Source of the DNA: Tragulus kanchil
Lineage: Eukaryota > Chordata > Mammalia > Artiodactyla > Tragulidae
Direction of reading: 5' to 3'
Assembly: GCA_022376925.1 (NCBI GenBank)
Contig: JAIOJX010000003.1
Location: 38,617,874 to 38,681,873, forward strand
DNA: 64,000 nucleotides
The position numbers and the translations under genes are program-made. The notes beneath the pieces were generated by a model. The model had not been told where the DNA came from, searched no databases, and worked only from the letters and a program-made list of their open reading frames with translations. Positions 11,666 through 23,329 of this stretch are shown one piece after another; the stretch's first letter is position 1, and each line of letters begins with the position of its first letter.

Positions 11666-12261
11666 CCTCAGTACCATCGGCTGGGAATGTGGAATGCATG
11701 AATACAAAGGGCCGACTCTACCAGGGCATTTTATCAATATATGTGGGACTTCAGCATGCCTGGACTTTGGTATCATCAAGGGGTCTGGGAACCAATCTGC
11801 CACAGTTACCAGAGGACAACTCTATTCTGGTATAATGAAAAGATTATACATAAAAAGATTGACATGAATGTTTCCTGTTAGGATAACAGAAGAAAGACTG
11901 CCTATTTAAATGAATGAGATTGTCTTTCTCAAAAAATAAAAAAATAAATAAATATACATATATATATATATGGCCCGTGTTGAGAGCTTAGGGTCAGAAA
12001 GTCTGCTTGACCCCCTCACATGGAGGTGAGGGCTCCCTCCTCCCCACCACACCTTCTGCTCCTAGCTGCCCAGGGTATTCACATCACTTGCAGGCAAATG
12101 GGGACTTGCCTTTGTGGCTCCCTTACTGGCTTGTGCCCCTAAAGGAGCTATGACAGCTAGCTGACAGGCTGACTGGAACCTGAACACATTTTGTTTGGCC
12201 CACACAGAATGCTTAAGTCAGGAAACAGGAAGCAAAAAGCATTAGCAGCTTCTCTTTAAAA
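11666..12261. other. Unannotated sequence with AT-rich microsatellite
   Basis: Contains an aaataaat/atatat low-complexity tract at about 11935-11972. Otherwise no gene or repeat family is recognised. Its duplicate is 12801-13396. Confidence 0.55.
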
Positions 12262-12623
12262 CTATACGGTCTGGGGCTTCCCCTGGTGGTCCAGTGGGTA
12301 AGGACACCGCCTTGCAGTGCAAGGGACGCCGGTTCGATCCCTGGCCTGGGAAGATCCCACGTGCCGCGGAGCGGCTGGACCCATGTGTCCAATCACCGCG
12401 CCGGAGCTCTGGAGCGCATGCGCCCAGAGCCGGCGCTCTGCGACGACAGACGCCACCGCGATGGGAGGCCCGCAGGAGCCAAAAGAACAAAGACGGATGA
12501 AAATAGAGAAATGAAAGACCAACAAAAGTGGCCCGCCTGCTCCCCTTCCTCCCCAACCCGACCCCCGCCCAAAATAAATTAAAAAAAAAAAAAAAACAAA
12601 AAAAAAAAACCTATAGGGTCTGG
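12262..12623 (+). mobile_element. Young CHR-derived SINE, copy c (C-rich tail type)
   Basis: The body is 12275-12609 with A box (ccagtgggtaaggacac) and B box (ggttcgatccc near 12330). The C-rich module (ccttcctccccaaccc) precedes the A-rich tail. The near-perfect target-site duplication is ctata[c/g]ggtctgg at 12262-12274 and 12611-12623. Confidence 0.9.
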
Positions 12624-12715
12624 ACCCATGGGGCATGCGTTACCTCAGAGCCACAGCGAGCTGCCTGAGTTAATGATGGTCCCCCCGTACCCAAGACCCC
12701 CGCAGGGCCTGGAGG

Positions 12716-12800
12716 GAAGGACAGGGAAGGCTGGCCTGCTGCAGTTCATGAAGTCGCAAAGAGCTGGACGTGACTCAGGGACTGAACAACCACCATTGGC
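12716..12800 (+). mobile_element. BovB 3' terminus, duplicate (partial)
   Basis: Duplication 4 copy of the BovB end at 11581-11665; it starts mid-element because the duplication boundary cuts it. Confidence 0.85.
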
Positions 12801-13396
12801 CCTCAGTACCATCGGCTGGGAATGTGGAATGCATGAATACAAAGGGCCGACTCTACCAGGGCATTTTATCAATATATGTGGGACTTCAGCATGCCTGGAC
12901 TTTGGTATCATCAAGGGGTCTGGGAACCAATCTGCCACAGTTACCAGAGGACAACTCTATTCTGGTATAATGAAAAGATTATACATAAAAAGATTGACAT
13001 GAATGTTTCCTGTTAGGATAACAGAAGAAAGACTGCCTATTTAAATGAATGAGATTGTCTTTCTCAAAAAATAAAAAAATAAATAAATATACATATATAT
13101 ATATATGGCCCGTGTTGAGAGCTTAGGGTCAGAAAGTCTGCTTGACCCCCTCACATGGAGGTGAGGGCTCCCTCCTCCCCACCACACCTTCTGCTCCTAG
13201 CTGCCCAGGGTATTCACATCACTTGCAGGCAAATGGGGACTTGCCTTTGTGGCTCCCTTACTGGCTTGTGCCCCTAAAGGAGCTATGACAGCTAGCTGAC
13301 AGGCTGACTGGAACCTGAACACATTTTGTTTGGCCCACACAGAATGCTTAAGTCAGGAAACAGGAAGCAAAAAGCATTAGCAGCTTCTCTTTAAAA

Positions 13397-13758
13397 CTAT
13401 ACGGTCTGGGGCTTCCCCTGGTGGTCCAGTGGGTAAGGACACCGCCTTGCAGTGCAAGGGGCGCCGGTTCGATCCCTGGCCTGGGAAGATCCCACGTGCC
13501 GCGGAGCGGCTGGACCCATGTGTCCAATCACCGAGCCGGAGCTCTGGAGCGCATGCGCCCAGAGCCGGCGCTCTGCGACGACAGACGCCACCGCGATGGG
13601 AGGCCCGCAGGAGCCAAAAGAACAAAGACGGATGAAAATAGAGAAATGAAAGACCAACAAAAGTGGCCCGCCTGCTCCCCTTCCTCCCCAACCCGACCCC
13701 CGCCCAAAATAAATTAAAAAAAAAAAAAAAACAAAAAAAAAAAACCTATAGGGTCTGG
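13397..13758 (+). mobile_element. Young CHR-derived SINE, duplicate of copy c
   Basis: Same insertion as 12262-12623 with the same target-site duplication, carried by duplication 4; two base differences. Confidence 0.9.
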
Positions 13759-14082
13759 ACCCATGGGGCATGCGTTACCTCAGAGCCACAGCGAGCTGCC
13801 TGAGTTAATGATGGTCAGACCCAGAGGGAACACCCAGCCGTCAGCCCACAGACCCTACCTTCCCATCTGCTACACCCACCCTTCCTCGCTTCAGTCACCA
13901 CCTGGCTGGCCCGCAGGCATGACGGTTTGAAAATTTATGGAGTTCTTTCACTGTATCCTCAAGGCCCAGAATAACTCCTGCCCTCCAGGAAGGACTCTCA
14001 CTTGTGGACTCAATGTGCAATTAAAAGAATCGCTTATGGTGCCTGAAAAACAATACACATCCCAGGCCTTTCTCTACAAACT

Positions 14083-14285
14083 CATGGTGTCGTCTCAGTC
14101 CTGCCTAACTCTTTGGCACCCTATGAACTGTTGCCCACCAGACTCGTCTATCCAAGGGATTCTCCAGGCAAGAATACTAGACTGGGATGCCATTCCTTCT
14201 CCAGGAGATCTTCCCGACCCAGGGATCAAACCCAGGTCTCCAGTATTGCAGGCAGATTCTTTAGCGACTGAGTCACCAGGAATCC
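14083..14285 (-). mobile_element. Bov-tA SINE, antisense
   Basis: BovA tail (tgtcgtctcagtcctgcc), caggcaagaatactaga core, gatcttcccgacccagggat, and the head ending gagtcaccaggaatcc are present. Confidence 0.9.
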
Positions 14286-16580
14286 TGATTCAAACAGTCT
14301 AGACAGACTTTTTTCCCAGAAGCGTCCTTACTGAGTCTTGCTATGAATGGTATCTGTAATTCTTGCGAGACTTTACTTGCTTATAAGAAAAAGAATTTGG
14401 ACTAAACCATCACTACAGCTCATAACTCTAAATGCTGTTTCCTTGATTATTGGAAATCTAAGGAAAGCAAGCAGAAAATCAGTTCCTATTCTCTTCTACC
14501 ACCTACTGGCGAGTTTCTGATACTGCAGAGGCATAACCTGCACTTAGGGGATTCATTTTCTATTTTCTGTGGCTAGACCAGAGGACAATTTTTATAAATC
14601 CAACAAAATAGCTTAAAAATATAATACCAAGCTACATTTGTAAAAACAAAAAAGATAACTATCTTACAAATCCATACAATTTGTCAATTGTACCTCAGTT
14701 CAGCGGAGAAACCTGTATGCAGGTCAAGAAGCAACAGTTAGAACCAGACGTAAAACAATAGACTAGTTCAGCATTGGGAAAGGAGCACGTCAAGGCTGCC
14801 CGTTGTCACCTGGCTTATTTAACTTCCATGCAGAGTACATCATGCGAAGTGCCAGGCTGGATGAATCACAAGCTGGAATCAAGATTGCCAAGAGAAATAT
14901 CAACAACCTCAGATAAGTAGATGATACCATTTTAATGGCAGAAAGTGCCAGGAGACTTCATCTTAATGAGGATGAAAGAAGAGAGCAAAAGAGCTGGTTT
15001 AAAACTCAATATTCAAAAAATTAAAATCATGGCATCCAGTCCCATCGCTTCATGGAAAATGGATGGCAAAAAGCGGAAACAGTCGCAGATTTTGATTCCT
15101 TGGGCTCCAAAATCACTGTGGATGGTGACTACAGCCATGAAATTAAAAGACTCGTGCCCCTTGGAAGAAAAGCTACAAAAACCTATATAGCATGTTAAAA
15201 AGCAGAGACATCACTTTGCCAACAAAGGTCCATCTAATCAAAGCTATAGTTTTTCCAGTAGTCATGTACAGATGTGAGAAGCTGAGGGCTGAAGAATTGA
15301 TGCTTTCAAACGCTGGTGCTAGAGAAGCCTTTTAAGAATCCCTTGGACTGCCAGGAGATTAAACCAGTCAATCCTAAAGGAAATCAACCCTGAATGTTCA
15401 TTGGAAGGACTGATGCTGAAGCTCCAAGATGTGGGGAAAAGAGCTGATTCAAACAGTCTAGACAGACTTTTTCCCAGGTTTATATCATTGGTATCTGTAA
15501 TTCTTGCGAGACTTTACTTGCTTATAAGAAAAAGAATTTGGACTAAACCATCACTACAGCTCATAACTCTAAATGCTGTTTCCTTGATTATTGGAAATCT
15601 AAGGAAAGCAAGCAGAAAATCAGTTCCTATTCTCTTCTACCACCTACTGGCGAGTTTCTGATACTGCAGAGGCATAACCTGCACTTAGGGGATTCATTTT
15701 CTATTTTCTGTGGCTAGACCAGAGGACAATTTTTATAAATCCAACAAAATAGCTTAAAAATATAATACCAAGCTACATTTGTAAAAACAAAAAAGATAAC
15801 TATCTTACAAATCCATACAATTTGTCAATTGTACCTCAGTTCAGCGGAGAAACCTGTATGCAGGTCAAGAAGCAACAGTTAGAACCAGACGTAAAACAAT
15901 AGACTAGTTCAGCATTGGGAAAGGAGCACGTCAAGGCTGCCCGTTGTCACCTGGCTTATTTAACTTCCATGCAGAGTACATCATGCGAAGTGCCAGGCTG
16001 GATGAATCACAAGCTGGAATCAAGATTGCCAAGAGAAATATCAACAACCTCAGATAAGTAGATGATACCATTTTAATGGCAGAAAGTGCCAGGAGACTTC
16101 ATCTTAATGAGGATGAAAGAAGAGAGCAAAAGAGCTGGTTTAAAACTCAATATTCAAAAAATTAAAATCATGGCATCCAGTCCCATCGCTTCATGGAAAA
16201 TGGATGGCAAAAAGCGGAAACAGTCGCAGATTTTGATTCCTTGGGCTCCAAAATCACTGTGGATGGTGACTACAGCCATGAAATTAAAAGACTCGTGCCC
16301 CTTGGAAGAAAAGCTACAAAAACCTATATAGCATGTTAAAAAGCAGAGACATCACTTTGCCAACAAAGGTCCATCTAATCAAAGCTATAGTTTTTCCAGT
16401 AGTCATGTACAGATGTGAGAAGCTGAGGGCTGAAGAATTGATGCTTTCAAACGCTGGTGCTAGAGAAGCCTTTTAAGAATCCCTTGGACAGCAAGGAGAT
16501 CAAACCAGTCAATCCTAAAGGAAATCAACCCTGAATATTCATTGGCATGAGTGATGCTGAAGCTTAAACTTTAATACTTT
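14285..16580. repeat. Direct duplication 5 (unit about 1141-1159 bp)
   Basis: Copy 1 is about 14285-15436 and copy 2 starts at 15444. The first 70 bases differ: copy 1 (about 14316-14348) has roughly 17 bases more than copy 2. From 14349 and 15490 on they match base for base to about 15343/16484. Copy 2 then diverges over about 200 bp. This is the first link of a chain of three overlapping duplications. Confidence 0.95.
14705..15436 (+). mobile_element. BovB LINE, reverse-transcriptase 3' half (first copy, cut by a junction)
   Basis: The text follows BovB ORF2: caggtcaagaagcaacag, the gcttatttaacttccatgc tract, the RT region, and the kkyr-like later part. The catalytic YADD site reads stop-V-D-D: a TAA at 14914-14916 replaces the tyrosine codon. 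Further stops and frame breaks make it a dead, 5'-truncated copy. The end near 15436 is a duplication junction, not a biological end. Confidence 0.9.
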
Positions 16581-16810
16581 GGCCATCTTATATGAAGAGC
16601 TGAGTCACTGGAAAATACCCTGATGCTGAGAAAGATTAAGGGCAGGAGGAGAAGGGAGCAGGAGAGGACCAGACGGTTGAATGGCATCATCAACTCAATG
16701 GACGTGAGTTTGAGCAAAGTTCAGGAGACAGTGAAGGACAGGGAAGCCTGGCATAATGCAGTCCATAGACTCACAAAGAATTGGACACTGTTGAGCAGCT
16801 AAACAACAAC
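15846..16810 (+). mobile_element. BovB LINE 3' half to 3' end (second copy)
   Basis: Same element as 14705 onward, running to the true 3' terminus (cataatgcagtccatagact, then the aacaacaacaac tail). It carries the same stop at the YADD site (16055-16057). Bases 16485-16690 differ by many substitutions from the other two copies. Confidence 0.9.
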
Positions 16811-17436
16811 AACTATAAAACCACCCATTTGTCTCCTTTATTAATTTTCTAAGAGCTTCTGATTTGTTTCCACAAAACTGATTTTGGAACACACGATAGA
16901 TTTTGAGATGTTTTGTAGAAAATTGTGCACTATTTAACTATACACTTGAGACCCACTGCAAGCAACAACTTTCTACTCTAATAAAATGCTCCAATATGGT
17001 ATGATCTGAAATTTTGCAGAAAGTAAACTCCTGATAAAGAAAATACTCAAACATCTGGGTGAGATTTCTAAGAGTCTTCCCATTCCTTTGGATGATCTCT
17101 CTCTTACCCATCAGAGCACCAGGGAGCTCACGGCTCTGGATTCTTTGAGGCTTAGGTTATAGACATGAATTCTGCTTTCTGAGCCCAGAACTACACTTCA
17201 AAAGGAACAGAATAACCAACCATAACAAACAAGACACGCTTGAATGTTTAGGCAAAACCAAGAAGGGTTCCTGGTAGAGGGCAGCGGGCTGTGACAGGTG
17301 TGGGAGGCAGGAGGATACGGGTTAATCTGGAAAACTTCTCCAACGTGATTACTTCACCCTCCTCGAAACTGTGAGGCTTGATCTGCCAACCACTCCCTCC
17401 AGATTCTTCAGGTCACCATGCTCCCTCCTAAATGCT
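16811..17436. other. Unannotated sequence downstream of BovB
   Basis: No gene or further repeat is recognised; duplicated at 17894-18534 and partly again at 19442-19640. Confidence 0.55.
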
Positions 17437-17893
17437 GACATCACTTTGCCAACAAAGGTCCATCTAATCAAAGCTATAGTTTTTCCAGTAGTCATGTACA
17501 GATGTGAGAAGCTGAGGGCTGAAGAATTGATGCTTTCAAACGCTGGTGCTAGAGAAGCCTTTTAAGAATCCCTTGGACTGCCAGGAGATTAAACCAGTCA
17601 ATCCTAAAGGAAATCAACCCTGAATGTTCATTGGAAGGACTGATGCTGAAGCTCCAATACTTTGGCATCCTGATGAGAAGAGCTAATTCACTGGAAAAGA
17701 CCCTGATGCTGAGAAAGATTAAGGGCAGGAGGAGAAGGGAGCAACAGAGGATGAGATGGTTGGATGGCATCACCAACTCAATGGACGTGAGTTTGAGCAA
17801 AGTTCAGGAGACAGTGAAGGACAGGGAAGCCTGGCATAATGCAGTCCATAGACTCACAAAGAATTGGACACTGTTGAGCAGCTAAACAACAAC
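17437..17893 (+). mobile_element. BovB LINE 3' end (third copy)
   Basis: The BovB 3' portion again, starting abruptly at gacatcactttgcc because of the duplication boundary and running to the same 3' end. Over 17572-17660 it agrees with the first copy (15344-15432), not with the second, so the second copy is the odd one out. Confidence 0.9.
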
Positions 17894-18860
17894 AACTATA
17901 AAACCACCCATTTGTCTCCTTTATTAATTTTCTAAGAGCTTCTGATTTGTTTCCACAAAACTGATTTTGGAACACACGATAGATTTTGAGATGTTTTGTA
18001 GAAAATTGTGCACTATTTAACTATACACTTGAGACCCACTGCAAGCAACAACTTTCTACTCTAATAAAATGCTCCAATATGGTATGATCTGAAATTTTGC
18101 AGAAAGTAAACTCCTGATAAAGAAAATACTCAAACATCTGGGTGAGATTTCTAAGAGTCTTCCCATTCCTTTGGATGATCTCTCTCTTACCCATCAGAGC
18201 ACCAGGGAGCTCACGGCTCTGGATTCTTTGAGGCTTAGGTTATAGACATGAATTCTGCTTTCTGAGCCCAGAACTACACTTCAAAAGGAACAGAATAACC
18301 AACCATAACAAACAAGACACGCTTGAATGTTTAGGCAAAACCAAGAAGGGTTCCTGGTAGAGGGCAGCGGGCTGTGACAGGTGTGGGAGGCAGGAGGATA
18401 CGGGTTAATCTGGAAAACTTCTCCAACGTGATTACTTCACCCTCCTCGAAACTGTGAGGCTTGATCTGCCAACCACTCCCTCCAGATTCTTCAGGTCACC
18501 TGTTCAGAGTTCGTCTTCTGCCTCCTAAATGCTGCTCATTCAACTGCCAACACCAAGCAGGTAGCCCTGAGCAGGATCCTCCACCTGCCCCACCAGCCTC
18601 GCACTCACACCATCTTGCAGAGCATTTCCTCCTGAGTGCCCTGACATCACCACACAGCCCACACAGAAAACAGCCCTCACCCTCTCACCCAGGGCTGAGT
18701 CGCCACACCCTGCTTCTCTACTGAAATCCTGATACCCACACTCTCCCAGCGGCTGAGACTCAACACACGAGCATGAACCTTCCTGCCCCTCCAAAGCCAC
18801 ATCATTCTCTCCACCCCAGTTCTTGGCTTCTTCTCTGCCAGACCTAACATTTCAACAGCC

Positions 18861-18922
18861 AGTGAGTCAGCTCTTTGCATCAGGTGGCCAAAGTATTGGA
18901 GCTCCAGCTTTAGCATCAAGGC
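18861..18922 (-). mobile_element. BovB fragment, antisense
   Basis: The text ctttgcatcaggtggccaaa and tattggagctccagctttag is the familiar antisense BovB 3' segment. Only about 60 bp; duplicated at 19966-20027. Confidence 0.75.
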
Positions 18923-18989
18923 TTGATTGCCCTGCCTTAATTTCTTCCTTCTCTCCTCTCACTTCAGGGGCTACCTATCATTCCTTTAA

Positions 18990-19440
18990 AATCCCAATGG
19001 GCTTTGTCACCCAAAACTCTACTGCTCAAAATCGTCCAAAGGTCCATTTGGCCTGTAGACTAAGTCCATCCACTCTCCCTCCAGGTCCTTCAGCCCTGGC
19101 TTCTCCCACAGGATTCCTTGATTCTATGTAAACAGAGAAACATCCTCATCGTCTAATGCATTCAGCCCACCATCTCAACAACTCAAAGTATACCCCTCCA
19201 CTGTCTTCCCCAAATACCACTGGCTCAGAAAGTTTCCTTCTCCCCCTACATCTTCTGGGAGTCCAGTTTTCAGAACCACTGATTCAGGAGCTGCTCTACT
19301 CTAGTTATGTCACCATCATGCGGTCACTTGCTCTTCTGTCATAGACTGAAACTTCACAGAGGTCAGAAACCTCCAGCCAGGTTACACGCTTCTCCTGCTC
19401 AACCCCACTGTGTAACATGCACAACAAACATTTGCAAGAA
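18990..19440 (-). mobile_element. Possible L2 LINE remnant, antisense
   Basis: Loose similarity to antisense L2: a tract around 19021-19070 like the cttcaatggctccc... segment, and a ctagactgtgagct-like tract near 19340-19370. It is highly diverged and could be chance pyrimidine-rich sequence. Duplicated at 20095-20545. Confidence 0.4.
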
Positions 19441-19965
19441 AAAAACCAAGAAGGGTTCCTGGTAGAGGGCAGCGGGCTGTGACAGGTGTGGGAGGCAGGA
19501 GGATACGGGTTAATCTGGAAAACTTCTCCAACGTGATTACTTCACCCTCCTCGAAACTGTGAGGCTTGATCTGCCAACCACTCCCTCCAGATTCTTCAGG
19601 TCACCTGTTCAGAGTTCGTCTTCTGCCTCCTAAATGCTGCTCATTCAACTGCCAACACCAAGCAGGTAGCCCTGAGCAGGATCCTCCACCTGCCCCACCA
19701 GCCTCGCACTCACACCATCTTGCAGAGCATTTCCTCCTGAGTGCCCTGACATCACCACACAGCCCACACAGAAAACAGCCCTCACCCTCTCACCCAGGGC
19801 TGAGTCGCCACACCCTGCTTCTCTACTGAAATCCTGATACCCACACTCTCCCAGCGGCTGAGACTCAACACACGAGCATGAACCTTCCTGCCCCTCCAAA
19901 GCCACATCATTCTCTCCACCCCAGTTCTTGGCTTCTTCTCTGCCAGACCTAACATTTCAACAGCC

Positions 19966-20027
19966 AGTGAGTCAGCTCTTTGCATCAGGTGGCCAAAGTA
20001 TTGGAGCTCCAGCTTTAGCATCAAGGC
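19966..20027 (-). mobile_element. BovB fragment, duplicate
   Basis: Duplication 7 copy of 18861-18922. Confidence 0.75.
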
Positions 20028-20593
20028 TTGATTGCCCTGCCTTAATTTCTTCCTTCTCTCCTCTCACTTCAGGGGCTACCTATCATTCCTTTAAAATCCC
20101 AATGGGCTTTGTCACCCAAAACTCTACTGCTCAAAATCGTCCAAAGGTCCATTTGGCCTGTAGACTAAGTCCATCCACTCTCCCTCCAGGTCCTTCAGCC
20201 CTGGCTTCTCCCACAGGATTCCTTGATTCTATGTAAACAGAGAAACATCCTCATCGTCTAATGCATTCAGCCCACCATCTCAACAACTCAAAGTATACCC
20301 CTCCACTGTCTTCCCCAAATACCACTGGCTCAGAAAGTTTCCTTCTCCCCCTACATCTTCTGGGAGTCCAGTTTTCAGAACCACTGATTCAGGAGCTGCT
20401 CTACTCTAGTTATGTCACCATCATGCGGTCACTTGCTCTTCTGTCATAGACTGAAACTTCACAGAGGTCAGAAACCTCCAGCCAGGTTACACGTCTTCTC
20501 CTGCTCAACCCCACTGTGTAACATGCACAACAAACATTTGCAAGAAAAAAAAAAAAAACCTTAGTTTGTTTCTCCTGAAGGCCAAAACTGCCT

Positions 20594-20870
20594 ATGCATT
20601 GGAAGGCTTGATGCTAAAGCTGAAGCTCCACTACTTTGGCCACACTGATGCAAAGGGCCAACTCATCCGAAAAGACCCTGATGCTAAGAAAGACTGAAGG
20701 CAAAAGGAGAAGGAGGCAGCAGAGGATGAGATGGTTGGATAGCATCACTGGCTCAATGGACATTAATCTGAACAAACTCCAGGAGCTAGTGGAAGACAGA
20801 GAAGCCTAGTATGCTACAGTCCAGGTGGCCATAAAGAGTCAGACATGACTTGGCGATTGAACAACAACAA
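20594..20870 (+). mobile_element. BovB LINE 3' end, sense
   Basis: The text ggaaggcttgatgctaaagc, tactttggccac, ccctgatgctaagaaagact, gaggatgagatggttgga and the final gactgaaca-like end with aacaacaacaa follow the BovB 3' end in order. Strongly 5'-truncated; an independent, older insertion from the one at 14705. Confidence 0.9.
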
Positions 20871-20932
20871 AAGGCCAAAAGGATAAAAGTGAAAAGAAAC
20901 TGCTGGGTGAGGTGCACAGAAAAGGTTTCATT

Positions 20933-21277
20933 AAGATTCAGAGAACAGGGCATCCCTGGTGGTCCAGTGGGTAAGGACACCATCTTGCAGTGCAAGGGCC
21001 GCCGGTTCGATCCCTGGCCTGGGAAGATCCCACGTGCCGCAGAGCAGCTAGAGCGATGTGCCCAATTACCGAGCCAGAGCTCTGGAGCGCATGTGCCCAG
21101 AGCCGGTGCTCTGCAGCGACAGAGGCCACCGTGATGGGAGGCCCACACGGGCCAAAGAACGAAGATGGATGAAAACAGACAAATGAAAGACCAATAGAAG
21201 TGGCCGGCCCACCCACCTCCCTCCCCAACCTGCCCACCCCCCGCCCAAAAAAAAAAAAAAAAAAGATTCAGAGAACA
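20933..21277 (+). mobile_element. Young CHR-derived SINE, copy d (C-rich tail type)
   Basis: The body is 20948-21262, flanked by a perfect 15-bp target-site duplication (aagattcagagaaca at 20933-20947 and 21263-21277). A and B boxes are intact, and the C-rich module (ccctccccaacctgcccac) precedes an A19-type tail. Confidence 0.93.
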
Positions 21278-22136
21278 CAGCTCAGACCAGAAAGAAAAAA
21301 AAAATAAAAGATTCTGACCTTTTTGGGGAAAAAATAAACACAGGTGTGATGAGACAGAGAAGACGAGAAAGCTACCTGACAGCCACAAAAGGCAGCCATG
21401 GAAACTGGGAGGATGGAAGACCCAGCGAGCCCCCTTGCCTCTCCAGCCATGATCCAGAAACAAGAGGTCCAGCTCAGGCAGATGGTACTGACTCTGGGGA
21501 AAAACACCTGAGAGCTTCCGGGGGCACCTGAGAGCCCTAACTAATGTCTTGAGGGGAAAGGGAAAAGCCAAAAAAACAGTTAACTAATATTTTCCTCCCC
21601 TCACAGAGAATAATGACAGGCATCATGCATCCTGGAACAGAGAACAGAGTCAGAAGATGGAAAAGTTGGAAGAGAAGGAAAACAGATTCGGTGTCAGCAG
21701 GGAGGGGGGCGGGAGCGCGCATGAAATAATGATCACCCCAGCCCGAGGCTGAGCCAGATGGCAGCCAGGGACAACGGAGACCCACACAGGCCGCATGAAA
21801 TTTTGATGAATTCCTTCATGGCCACACCATAATCCATAAAGAGGCTAATAATAGAACAAATGTCAAAGCAGAACAAAAAAGACTTAAAATCACCTGCATT
21901 ATTGACTCATCTTTATCTGGACATTTTTCAAAATGTGGTTGTTTCATAAGTGCTTCCGCTGATGACAATGACCACTGTTGATGTCACAAATTCCGTTTCT
22001 TTTTTGAACCCTAAGCTGATGTTCCAGGCCACTGTGAAAACTGTATTACCATGAAATGCTGGGTCATAGAGGTACCCACACCCTTGATCCAAAATGAGAA
22101 CCAGAGTCATGGATGAGGGAGAACCAGAGTCTTCCA
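21278..22136. other. Unannotated sequence
   Basis: Purine-rich and moderately GC-rich between 21340 and 21790. No gene, splice-supported exon or repeat family is recognised. Confidence 0.5.
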
Positions 22137-22355
22137 TGGGCTTCCCAGGTGGCACTAGTGGTAAAGAACCCACGTGCCAATGCAGGAGACATACAGATGA
22201 GGGTTTGATCCCTAGGTCAGGAAGATCCCCTGGAGGAGGGCGTGGCAACCCACTCCAGTATTATTACCTGGAGAATCCCACGGACGCAGGAGCTGGCTGA
22301 CTACAGTCCATAGACTCGCAAAGAGTTGAACACGACTGAGGCGACTTAGCACAGC
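22137..22355 (+). mobile_element. Bov-tA SINE, sense
   Basis: Head ggcttcccaggtggcactag, B-box region gggtttgatccctagg, core cccctggaggaggg and BovA tail to cacgactgaggcgac are present. Confidence 0.9.
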
Positions 22356-22845
22356 ACAATACTCTTCCATGCCACTTCCTAGCATCTCAACATGAGAAAT
22401 TTAGTCAAGCTACAGCTTCTGTAACAACACACTCTTAATCCTCAACAAAGCAGACTAACTAATGTGCAAGAGTATGTACATGGCCTAACAAACTCTAGCA
22501 TGTCTAAGCAAGGCAGGATGCTTCTGAATTGTATCCAGTCAAAATCTAGAGTCAAAATGAGGCTAAAGGGCACTGGTCTTACCTGCTGGATGAAATTAGT
22601 TAAATCTCTTAAAGAGAGGTTTTTTTCCAGGAAGACACTGTAGAAAAAGGCACAGCCATTTGAAAACTGGTAGGAAGTGACGCTCCAGGTTAAAAGAGCT
22701 AAAACTTGACTGGATAATCCAGAAGGAACATGAGTAGGTATATGCATGTGTGCAGGATCCAGAGGTATATGAAAAAGAATTGAGGGAACTTTCGCCCTCC
22801 TGCAGGTCCTAGGCAAATAACCTCTTAATTAACGAACACTGAGTA
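22356..22845. other. Unannotated sequence
   Basis: No gene or repeat family recognised. Confidence 0.5.
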
Positions 22846-22847
22846 AG

Positions 22848-22942
22848 GGGCTACCCTGGCAGCCCGGTGGTCCTCCAATGCAGGAGGAGCAGGTTTGATC
22901 CCTGGTCACAGTACTAAAATCCCACAGGCAGTGCAGTCAAAA

Positions 22943-22950
<8 letters not shown>
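22848..22950 (+). mobile_element. Short CHR-type SINE with GA-rich tail
   Basis: A short tRNA-Glu-type head (ctggcagcccggtggtcctc, then ggtttgatccctggtca) ends cccacaggcagtgcagtc plus an A run. Layout matches the short CHR form without the repeated body. Confidence 0.7.

Positions 22951-22972
<22 letters not shown>
22951..22972. repeat. (AG)11 microsatellite
   Basis: Eleven AG units follow the A-rich SINE tail, a usual origin for such repeats. Confidence 0.95.
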
Positions 22973-22973
<1 letters not shown>

Positions 22974-23329
22974 CAGGGAAAGAGACACGAAGTGGACTAA
23001 CGATTCTGAAACTAGCTGGGCAACCCGGAGTGTATGTAGAGCAAGACTACCTGACCAGGCCATCAGCAGCTGGGTTTTCCTGGTAGATGTGAAAGGACAA
23101 GGGAGTAAGTTTGAAGACAATGTCAAGAAAGTGGCTTAGTCTTAGGCCATGCAGACTACATTAAGCAGGAGAAGGGAGCAGAGAGAGGCAGCCGGTAAGA
23201 AGGAAGAAAATAAAGGGGCTTGGAGTTGAAAAGCTGTTTTCAACTCAACAGGTTGAGTTAGTTGAAGCTGTAAGGTAAGATGTTGGACAAGCTGAAGAGT
23301 CAGACACCGGGATTTAATAACACAACAGT

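Larger units (their letters stand above)
11581..13816. repeat. Direct tandem duplication 4 (unit 1135 bp)
   Basis: Copy 1 is 11581-12681 and copy 2 is 12716-13816, with 34 unmatched bases between them. Two substitutions are visible inside the embedded young SINE: A against G near 12327/13462, and C against A near 12399/13534. No indels were noticed. Confidence 0.97.
16348..18534. repeat. Direct duplication 6 (unit about 1089 bp)
   Basis: Copy 1 is 16348-17437 and copy 2 is 17437-18534. Just before the junction copy 1 lacks about 13 bases present in copy 2 (compare 17417-17423 with 18500-18520). The copies also differ across the BovB stretch at 16485-16690. Confidence 0.95.
18337..20560. repeat. 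Direct duplication 7 (unit about 1105 bp)
   Basis: Copy 1 is 18337-19447 and copy 2 is 19442-20560, meeting at a shared aaaaacc. Differences: one inserted base near 20492 and a longer A run at 20545-20558. Overlap with duplication 6 leaves about 200 bp present three times (17254, 18337 and 19442). Confidence 0.97.

Noticed and set aside
12628..13002. Repeated open frames conserved between 11.6 and 13.0 kb
   Set aside because: Their conservation is explained by duplication 4 of a single locus, so it is not evidence for selection.
20786..21571. Open frame of about 260 codons on the minus strand
   Set aside because: It runs through an antisense young SINE and the end of a BovB; its residues are translated SINE sequence and there is no domain or start context.
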